A stretch of 11,968 nt of DNA from Gemmatimonadota bacterium (lineage in GTDB: Bacteria > Gemmatimonadota > Gemmatimonadetes > Longimicrobiales > Longimicrobiaceae): contig JAFAYN010000203.1 of the NCBI GenBank assembly GCA_019240375.1, forward strand, positions 1 through 11,968. The letters are read 5' to 3'. Below the pieces are notes generated by a model. The model was not told the DNA's origin, did not search any database, and saw nothing but the letters and a program-made list of their open reading frames with translations. Positions 7,126 to 11,968 of the stretch are shown here, piece by piece. Position 1 is the first letter of the stretch; each line of letters begins with the position of its first letter. Position numbers and translations under genes: made by a program.

Positions 7126-7734
7126 ATGAAGAGTCCCATCACCCGGATCGGCAGCCTTCTCCTGGGGCTGACGCTGGTCGCCGCGGCCTGCAGCGAGAGC
7201 CCGGAATCGCCCCGCCTCACCGCCCCGGCCCAGACGCAGCCGCGGAAGGCGCTGGATCCGGTGGCCACCCTGGCGACGGTGGGGGTACTCACGCGCAGTG
7301 TCCCGCTGGCGAGCGACATCTCGGTGACGGTGCCGGTCACCAAGCAGGGCGGGACCATCCAGATCCAGGAGGCGGGGATCACGGTCATCTTCCCCCAGAA
7401 CGCCCTCCAGCCGCCGGCCAAGCAGCACCAGGTGGACGTGACGGTGACCGCGCTCAAGGGCGGTCAGGTCGCCTACACCTTCGAGCCGCACGGGCTCGTC
7501 TTCCGGGTGCCGGTGACCATCAAGCAGAGCCTGAAGGGGACCAACGCCTTCAAGCTGGCGAACCAGCTCTCCCTGGAAGGGGCGTACTTCCCCAGCCTGG
7601 CGGACCTGTCCACGATCACCTCGACGGCGACGGTGAGCGAGTTCCAGCCCACCTCGGTCGACGTCAGCAACGCGAAGATCACCTTCACGGTCGACCACTT
7701 CTCCGGCTACCTGGTCGCCACCGGGCGCCGGTGA
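7126..7734 (+). CDS. ZU5-like domain lipoprotein
   Basis: A predicted exported lipoprotein of 202 residues. A lysine/arginine start and hydrophobic core (8-21) lead to a lipobox-like VAAAC, with the lipidated cysteine at 22. The mature part begins with a Ser/Pro-rich linker. Residues about 70-140 resemble a ZU5 beta-sandwich: a GGTI turn, an ITVIFPQNAL strand and loop, and an EPHGLVFRVPVTI strand pair. The C-terminus ends in VDHFSGYLVATGR, a tail repeated in the next gene. The start has a good GGAGAA ribosome site at 7115-7120. It is the first gene after the sigma54-type promoter at 7060 and its dyads, so expression is probably tied to the same regulator as the upstream operon. Function is unknown; an envelope structural or protein-binding role is a guess from the fold. 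Confidence 0.85.
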   Translation: MKSPITRIGSLLLGLTLVAAACSESPESPRLTAPAQTQPRKALDPVATLATVGVLTRSVPLASDISVTVPVTKQGGTIQIQEAGITVIFPQNALQPPAKQHQVDVTVTALKGGQVAYTFEPHGLVFRVPVTIKQSLKGTNAFKLANQLSLEGAYFPSLADLSTITSTATVSEFQPTSVDVSNAKITFTVDHFSGYLVATGRR

Positions 7735-7780
7735 CCGGCGGATGCGGAACGTTTCTCTCCCCGTACCTCCGGAGCGGCAG

Positions 7781-8023
7781 GTGAACCGCCCGGGGAGGAT
7801 CGTCCTCCCGGCCCTCGTGGTGCTGGCCGCGGCCTCGTGCGGGCGCGCGGAGCCGCCCACCGCCGCGAGCGTCCCCTCGCGGGACGCGGTGGAGGCCGTG
7901 AGCACCGCGTCACCCCTCCGGAGCGCCCCGACGGGCGGCCCTTCGGGCGTCACCCGGACGCTGGACAGAAAAGGGGGCGATCTCGCCCGCTTCTCGGGCT
8001 ACGCCATCGCCACCGGGATGTAG
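7781..8023 (+). CDS. Short lipoprotein sharing the C-terminal tail of its neighbour
   Basis: A small predicted lipoprotein of 80 residues. GTG 7781 is chosen over the in-frame ATG 7742 because GGAG (7771-7774) lies 6 bases before it. It also gives a clean signal sequence: positive start, hydrophobic IVLPALVVLAAA, and cysteine at residue 20 (AASC). The mature part is a short disordered linker ending in FSGYAIATGM, matching FSGYLVATG of the preceding protein, while the ZU5-like core is absent. It lies 46 bases after the first lipoprotein gene and before a terminator, so both are probably co-transcribed. It may be a degenerate paralogue produced by internal deletion or a genuine small lipoprotein. 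No function can be assigned. Confidence 0.6.
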   Translation: MNRPGRIVLPALVVLAAASCGRAEPPTAASVPSRDAVEAVSTASPLRSAPTGGPSGVTRTLDRKGGDLARFSGYAIATGM

Positions 8024-8047
8024 ATAGGGTCCGGGAGCAGCGGACGA

Positions 8048-8079
8048 GGGGGGGCGAGACCCGGTCTCGCCCCCCCTTT
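8048..8079 (+). terminator. Intrinsic terminator after the lipoprotein pair
   Basis: A 13-bp perfect GC-rich stem (8048-8060 with 8064-8076) has a 3-base loop and is followed by TTTCTCGT. The T run is short, but the stem is very stable. It lies 25 bases after the stop of the short lipoprotein gene and separates it from the plug-like gene. Confidence 0.75.
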
Positions 8080-8155
8080 CTCGTCCCGCTCCGGCTGTCC
8101 TGCACCGGTACGCGGTGTCCCGGAGCGCTACACTCGCGGGGCGTGGAAGGTGAGA

Positions 8156-8181
8156 CAGATCCCCTGTTTCCCCGGGATCTG
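8156..8181. repeat. Perfect 8-bp inverted repeat upstream of the plug-like gene
   Basis: CAGATCCC (8156-8163) and GGGATCTG (8174-8181) are exact reverse complements with a 10-base spacer. The arms are about 18 bp apart centre to centre, compatible with a dimeric repressor operator or an RNA hairpin. The next gene starts at 8355. I see no convincing -35/-10 or -24/-12 element in 8087-8354. Confidence 0.4.
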
Positions 8182-8354
8182 CGACGTGGAGCCGGAGCAC
8201 GCGGATTGCATGGCCTGGAGGGGACACGACAGCTATGGGACGGTGCCGCCCCGTAACTGCCACGGCGGATCTCCCCGGTCCGCCGAAGCCACCACCATCA
8301 GCACGTGTGGCGGGCACCCGGAGCAGCGGTCCGGGGCGCCGTCAGGAGGGCTTC

Positions 8355-9113
8355 ATGCACACCATCCGCACGCTCGCACCGGCGGCACTCCTGCTCGTGG
8401 CCCACGCCGGGGCCGCCCAGGAGCTTCGCGACCCCTCCCGCTTCTCCGCCCCGGCCGCGCCCGTGCCGGCGTCCCTCCCCGCGCCGGGCTTCGCGGAAGC
8501 GGCGGGCGTCCGCGGCCCGGTGTCCGTCACCCGCTCGCTGCTGCACACCGTGGGCGGGGCGGCGGTCGGGGCGTGGGTCGGGTTCTTCACCTCGCAGATG
8601 TTCAAGAGCGACTGGGCCAAGAAGACCGACCGCGAGGTCGCGGGGTACCGGGCCACCTTCGCGGCGGGGGGAGCGCTCTTCGGCGGGGCGGGCGGGCTGG
8701 CGATCGGGCGGAGGCGGGAGCAGCTGGTGGTGCTCCCGGTGCCCGCGCAGGCGAAGGGGGCCCGGGAGATGATCACGGTGGAGGAGATCGACGGCTCGGG
8801 CGAGACCACGGCCTTCGACCTGATCTCGTCGCTCCGCCCCGACTGGCTGCGGATGCGCGGGATCCAGACGCTCAACGAGGGGGGACGCTTCCACCAGGGG
8901 ACCACGCAGCTGGTGGTGGTCACGCCCGGCGAGGACCCCTTCCTGGTCTACCTGGACAACGCGAAGCTCGGCGGCGGCCCCGGGACGCTCCGGGAGGTCC
9001 CGGTGGCGGACCTGGGCTCGCTGCAGTTCCTCACCCCCGCCGAGGCCAACTACAAGTGGGGCGTCAACCGGCCGGTGATCTGGCTCCAGTCGCGCCGGCC
9101 TATGGAAACCTGA
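8355..9113 (+). CDS. Secreted glycine-rich protein with a TonB-plug-like C-terminal domain
   Basis: A predicted exported protein of 252 residues. ATG 8355 is chosen over the longer frame from 8235 because AGGAGG (8344-8349) sits 5 bases before it and a signal peptide follows directly (hydrophobic 7-17, cleavage near AGA-AQ around 20-23). Two glycine-rich hydrophobic stretches (about 62-83 and 100-118) could be transmembrane or glycine-zipper hairpins. The C-terminal half (about 150-247) has the order FDLISSLRPDWLRMRG, LVYLDNAKLGG, then LQFLTPAEANYKWG. This recalls the isolated plug domains common in Gemmatimonadota. The usual ending, in which RYG is followed by GVI-V, is replaced here by KWGVNRPVIWL. 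It is convergent with the DUF72 gene, with 8 bases between the stop codons and no terminator seen. An envelope location is likely; function unknown. Confidence 0.8.
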   Translation: MHTIRTLAPAALLLVAHAGAAQELRDPSRFSAPAAPVPASLPAPGFAEAAGVRGPVSVTRSLLHTVGGAAVGAWVGFFTSQMFKSDWAKKTDREVAGYRATFAAGGALFGGAGGLAIGRRREQLVVLPVPAQAKGAREMITVEEIDGSGETTAFDLISSLRPDWLRMRGIQTLNEGGRFHQGTTQLVVVTPGEDPFLVYLDNAKLGGGPGTLREVPVADLGSLQFLTPAEANYKWGVNRPVIWLQSRRPMET

Positions 9114-9121
9114 GCGGGGGC

Positions 9122-9946
9122 TCAGAAGAGCGAGGTCTGCTCCGCCAGGGTGTCCGGCTCAGTGGGCGTCTGCCCGAGCAGGCGCTGCATCGCCCGGGCG
9201 GAGGCGGGGGCGTGTCCCGCCCAGTAGTTGCTGAAGTACCCGAACACCTCCACCCGCCGCTCGGGGAGCCTGCGCAGCGTCTCGGCCCAGGCCTGCTCCT
9301 CGTCGGTGCGGTCGGCCTGCACGTGCGAGTGGTCGGTGATGCTCCGGTCGGGGCCCATCCAGCGCACGTAGTGGAAGTCGGCGGTGGGGCGCAGCGCCAG
9401 CGCCAGGAGGATGTCGCGCGGGATCCAGGGGCCGTCGTTGAGCGCGAAGGCGATCCCGTGCCCCGCCAGCAGCGAGAGCACGGTGGGGAGGACGCGCCGG
9501 TCGGCCCACTTGTGGTTGCGGAACTCGATCGCCACGCGCAGGTCGTCCGGCACGCGCGGGACGAACTCCGCCAGCGCCGGCAGCTCGTCCGGCTGGAAGT
9601 CGGGCCCGAGCTGCACCAGGATCGGCCCCAGCTTCTCCCCCAGCTCGCGCGCCCGCCCGAAGAACTCCGTCTCCACCTCTTCCGTGCCGCGCAGCCGCCG
9701 CTCGTGCGTCACCTCCTGCGGCATCTTGAGCGCGAAGGTGAACCCGTCCGGGGTGCGCCCCGCCCACCCGTGCACCGACTTCGACGGCGGAACGGCATAG
9801 AAGGTGGAGTCCACCTCCACCGTGTCGAAGGCCCGGGCGTAGGTCGCCAGGAAGTCCGCGGCGCGCGTCCCCTCCGGGAAGAACCCGCCCAGCCACGCCG
9901 CGTAGTTCCACCCCTGGGTGCCGATCCGCAGGCCCGCCCCGTCCAT
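9122..9946 (-). CDS. DUF72 (YecE-like) family protein
   Basis: A 274-residue soluble TIM-barrel protein of the DUF72 family, whose biochemical role is not settled. The family pattern is complete: IGTQGWNYAAWLGGFFP at 8-24, YARAFDTVEVDSTFY (36-50), FTFALKMPQEVTH (69-81), LVQLGP (110-115), VAIEFRNHKW (138-147) and a FGYFSNYWAGHAP end (235-247). Length is near the family norm. ATG at 9946 is preceded by GGGAGG at 6 bases on the minus strand; GTG 9952 is an alternative that would overlap the amidase stop. Only two bases separate it from the amidase stop codon, so it is probably the last gene of a leftward operon. Confidence 0.92.
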   Translation of the reverse strand: MDGAGLRIGTQGWNYAAWLGGFFPEGTRAADFLATYARAFDTVEVDSTFYAVPPSKSVHGWAGRTPDGFTFALKMPQEVTHERRLRGTEEVETEFFGRARELGEKLGPILVQLGPDFQPDELPALAEFVPRVPDDLRVAIEFRNHKWADRRVLPTVLSLLAGHGIAFALNDGPWIPRDILLALALRPTADFHYVRWMGPDRSITDHSHVQADRTDEEQAWAETLRRLPERRVEVFGYFSNYWAGHAPASARAMQRLLGQTPTEPDTLAEQTSLF

Positions 9947-9948
9947 CG

Positions 9949-10611
9949 TCACCCTCCCACCATCGCGCGCAGCCGGGGGAGCTCCGGCGTCAGGTTCTTT
10001 CCCGGGCAGAGGGTCACCGCGTAGTCGTTGTGCTTGCCGATGGCCGAGGCGGGGACGTGCCACTTCCACGCCGCCCAGCGCACCAGGGAGCGGAGCGATT
10101 CGAGCTGCGCCGCGGTGGGCTGCTCGTTCTCGAAGTTCCCCTCCACCACGATCAGCAGGTGCCCGGTGGGGTCGTAGGTGGTGTTGGTGTCCCCGGCGTA
10201 GGCGATTTCGCGCCCCTCGGCGATGCGCCCCGCGGTGTCGATGTAGTAGTGGTAGGGGACGTCGGGCCAGGGGTCGCGGACGCGCCCGTCCTCCAGCGTG
10301 GCCGGCGCCTGCGAAAACTTCTGCAGCCCGCGCAGCTTGTCCTCGATCGTCCGCTCCGGGTGCGAGGGCTCGCCGGTGTGGTGGATGGTGATGTGGTCGA
10401 TGGTGTGGGTCTTCATCGGGAGCACCGGCTCCCTGGCGCCCCACGCCGCCCGGGGGAGGATCTCCGGTGCGGGGACAGGGGCCGTCGCGGACGCCGCCGG
10501 CGCCGCTTCCACGGCGGATGCCGGGTGCAGGGCGGCGGGGCGAGGTGCGCACCCGGCCAGCGCCAGGGCGAGGGAGCAGAGCGCGATGGTGGGGAGCGGA
10601 CGGGTCGACAA
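9949..10611 (-). CDS. Lipoprotein N-acetylmuramoyl-L-alanine amidase (amidase_2/PGRP type)
   Basis: A predicted envelope zinc amidase of 220 residues that cuts the bond between N-acetylmuramic acid and L-alanine of peptidoglycan. The N-terminus has a lipoprotein signal (residues 1-21, lipobox LAGC with C21) and an Ala/Pro-rich linker. The catalytic domain (about 53-215) contains ITIHHTG with zinc ligand H77, VPYHYYID (118-125), H194 in GKHNDY and C202 in TLCPG as the other ligands. T200 occupies the position of the catalytic lysine of T7 lysozyme. No in-frame ATG or GTG precedes the signal sequence, so TTG 10611 is taken as start, without a clear ribosome site. The gene lies 50 bases after the PAP2 gene and 2 bases before the DUF72 start, suggesting one leftward transcript for envelope maintenance or recycling. 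Confidence 0.88.
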   Translation of the reverse strand: MSTRPLPTIALCSLALALAGCAPRPAALHPASAVEAAPAASATAPVPAPEILPRAAWGAREPVLPMKTHTIDHITIHHTGEPSHPERTIEDKLRGLQKFSQAPATLEDGRVRDPWPDVPYHYYIDTAGRIAEGREIAYAGDTNTTYDPTGHLLIVVEGNFENEQPTAAQLESLRSLVRWAAWKWHVPASAIGKHNDYAVTLCPGKNLTPELPRLRAMVGG

Positions 10612-10661
10612 GGGATCGGTGCGCCGGGTTCGGGGGAAGGGTCGTCGCCCGCAATATACGG

Positions 10662-11492
10662 CTACCGGCCGCCGCGCGCCTCCGCCGCGCGCAGCGCCGC
10701 GATCACCGACGCCAGCCACGCCGCGCCGATCAGCGCCCCCGCGACGATGTCGCTGGGCCAGTGCGCCCCGAGCCGCAGGCGGGCCAGCCCCACCACCGCC
10801 ACCAGCGCCAGGAGGAGGAGGACGGCCACCGCCCGCTCCGACCGGCTCCGGGTGGCGCGGGCCCACAGGTACACGAACAGCCCGTACGAGACCACCACCT
10901 GCGAGATGTGCCCCGAGGGGAAGGAGTGGAACCCCGGCGAGGCCAGGCCGCCCGCGATCAGGTGCGGCCGGGGGCGATCCCAGGTGTGCCACCCCAGCAG
11001 CACCATCACGTCGATCAGAAAGAACCCCGCCAGCAGGGTGAGCGCCTGGAGCGGCCTTCCGGCCCACGCCATGAACGCCGCCGCGGCCAGGATCACCGGG
11101 ATCAGGAACACGCCGTTCCCGGGCGTCTCCGCCCAGATGGCGTTGCTGAAGGAGCGGGGGAGCTCGTCGGCGATCCAGCGCAGCAGGCGCGCGTCTGTTT
11201 CCTGCATCCCCCGCGGGGCGAGCCACATCCCCAGCTTCGCGATCCCGAGCATCAGCGCGCAGCAGAGCGCCAGCCCCAGCGCGGCGACGCCGAGCCAGCG
11301 GAGCCACGACTCGCGCGGGAGCGTCCGCCACCCGTCGCGGAAGCGGCGCAGCGTCCGTCGGACGCCCCGCACCACCAGCCAGCCGCCCCGCCGGGGGGCG
11401 GGGGCTTCTTCGGCGGACTCGTCGCGGACCAGGCGCAGTGTCGCCATCGGGGTGGGGTCGCGGTGGTGGGGGGCCGGTTTCCCGCTCGACAC
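10662..11492 (-). CDS. PAP2-family membrane phosphatase with altered first motif
   Basis: An integral membrane protein of 276 residues with about six hydrophobic helices (roughly 65-87, 127-145, 149-168, 196-212, 221-238, 248-266) after a basic cytoplasmic head. PAP2 proteins dephosphorylate lipid phosphates such as phosphatidate, phosphatidylglycerol phosphate or undecaprenyl pyrophosphate. Motif 2, PSGH (192-195), and the histidine and aspartate of motif 3 (ARLRLGAHWPSD, H244, D248) are present. In motif 1 (HTWDRPRP) the usual lysine seven residues before the final RP is tryptophan (W168). The first serine of motif 3 is alanine (A237). GTG 11492 has GGAAGG eight bases upstream; ATG 11447 is an alternative. 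It is the first gene of the leftward cluster. The substrate is unknown. Confidence 0.88.
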   Translation of the reverse strand: MSSGKPAPHHRDPTPMATLRLVRDESAEEAPAPRRGGWLVVRGVRRTLRRFRDGWRTLPRESWLRWLGVAALGLALCCALMLGIAKLGMWLAPRGMQETDARLLRWIADELPRSFSNAIWAETPGNGVFLIPVILAAAAFMAWAGRPLQALTLLAGFFLIDVMVLLGWHTWDRPRPHLIAGGLASPGFHSFPSGHISQVVVSYGLFVYLWARATRSRSERAVAVLLLLALVAVVGLARLRLGAHWPSDIVAGALIGAAWLASVIAALRAAEARGGR

Positions 11493-11592
11493 GCAAGGAG
11501 CCTTCCACGGTTGAAACCTTCGGGCGCCGGGCCCCGTAGTCTCACCCAGGCGGATGAAATCGTTCCCCGGAAACCGTCAGGGAGTCCAGAAA

Positions 11593-11817
11593 ATGAAAGA
11601 CAAGAGCCTGCTCAGCACCCTGCTCACGTGGCTCGCCGTGGGCGTTCTCGCGATCATCGCGCTCAAGGTCGTGTTCGCCCTCCTGGGGGTGACGCTGTTC
11701 CTGGTGGCGATCGCGTTCAAGCTCCTTCCCATCCTGCTCGCCGTCTGGCTGGTGATGCTGGTGGTCCGCTGGTTCCGCAAGGACCGTGGACCCGGCGCGG
11801 ATCCGATGGACCTGTAG
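11593..11817 (+). CDS. Small two-helix membrane protein of unknown function
   Basis: A 74-residue protein with two long hydrophobic segments (about 7-33 and 35-59) and a short basic, polar tail (RWFRKDRG and onward). ATG 11593 is chosen because AGGGAG (11579-11584) sits 8 bases upstream; an in-frame ATG at 11554 has no such site. It is divergent from the PAP2 gene and is followed by a terminator at 11848, so it is probably a single-gene unit. I do not recognise the family. It could be a membrane stress or accessory peptide, but nothing in the sequence settles this. Confidence 0.7.
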   Translation: MKDKSLLSTLLTWLAVGVLAIIALKVVFALLGVTLFLVAIAFKLLPILLAVWLVMLVVRWFRKDRGPGADPMDL

Positions 11818-11847
11818 TCTTCCGCGGGTCCGGGGTTCGATGGGCTT

Positions 11848-11883
11848 CGGGGAGGCGCCGGTTTCGGTGGCCTCCCCGTTTTT
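11848..11883 (+). terminator. Intrinsic terminator after the small membrane protein gene
   Basis: CGGGGAGGC (11848-11856) pairs perfectly with GCCTCCCCG (11870-11878) around a 13-base loop and is followed by TTTTT (11879-11883). It lies 30 bases after the stop codon at 11817. It also stands between two convergent genes, though the leftward side lacks a T run. Confidence 0.85.
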
Positions 11884-11899
11884 GCTGGTCGACCGGGAG

Positions 11900-11968
11900 C
11901 TACCGGGCCAGGGCGGCGAGCAGGTAGGCGAGGACGGCGGTGCCGTCCATGATCGGCTCGTTGGTGGA
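11900..11968 (-). CDS. C-terminal end of an unidentified leftward gene, cut by the window edge
   Basis: On the minus strand an open frame enters from the right edge and ends at TAG (11902-11900). It gives 22 residues ending in AVLAYLLAALAR. GC-rich third positions and the stop placed just before a terminator support a real gene. Most of the protein lies outside the window, so no family can be named. Confidence 0.45.
   Translation of the reverse strand, partial: STNEPIMDGTAVLAYLLAALAR

Noticed and set aside
11493..11507. A third sigma54-like site, minus strand, before the PAP2 gene (TGGAAGGCTCCTTGC)
   Set aside because: It has GG-N10-GC but departs from the -24 consensus, has no upstream dyads and coincides with the ribosome site of the GTG start. 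A match of this quality is expected by chance in a window of this size.
8150..11545. Further GTGAGAC copies at 8150 and (reverse) 11539 as members of the dyad family
   Set aside because: Only one arm matches; the partner arm at the 3-base spacing is absent and no sigma54 promoter follows.

Overview
This is a very GC-rich (roughly 70%) chromosomal window. The proteins suggest a Gemmatimonadota bacterium, most likely of the Longimicrobium type. The clues are a secreted TonB-plug-like domain protein, small ZU5-like lipoproteins ending in FSGY-ATG, and a DUF72 gene beside envelope genes. The taxonomy is inferred from protein style and composition, not from a marker gene.

Left part (1-6812): a regulatory region of about 430 bp precedes three tightly coupled genes that overlap by ATGA at both junctions. 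The first encodes a diguanylate cyclase (GGDEF) fused to two P-loop NTPase modules (the second STAND/NB-ARC-like) and a TPR array. The second encodes an AAA+ protein of the sigma54-activator type with a Fis-like HTH, whose GAFTGA loop reads GASAGA. The third encodes a TPR array fused to an HD-GYP phosphodiesterase. The operon therefore carries a predicted c-di-GMP synthase, a candidate transcriptional effector and a predicted c-di-GMP hydrolase. It ends at a strong intrinsic terminator.

Middle part (6813-8080): an unusually AT-rich intergenic region leads into a ZU5-like lipoprotein gene and a much shorter lipoprotein that shares its C-terminal tail. The most striking signal lies here. The three-gene operon and the lipoprotein pair each have a good sigma54-type (-24/-12) promoter, and each promoter is preceded by two copies of the same 17-bp dyad (TGTCTCA-N3-TGAGACA-like). 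The dyads sit at almost identical distances upstream, centred near -143/-101 and -145/-102. This predicts a shared regulon driven by an enhancer-binding protein, although the local candidate lacks the residues normally used to contact sigma54.

Right part (8087-11968): a secreted glycine-rich plug-like protein gene faces a leftward cluster of a PAP2-family membrane phosphatase, a lipoprotein N-acetylmuramoyl-L-alanine amidase and a DUF72 protein. A short two-helix membrane protein gene with a terminator and the C-terminal end of an unidentified leftward gene close the window. I found no tRNA, rRNA, CRISPR array, transposase or prophage gene.
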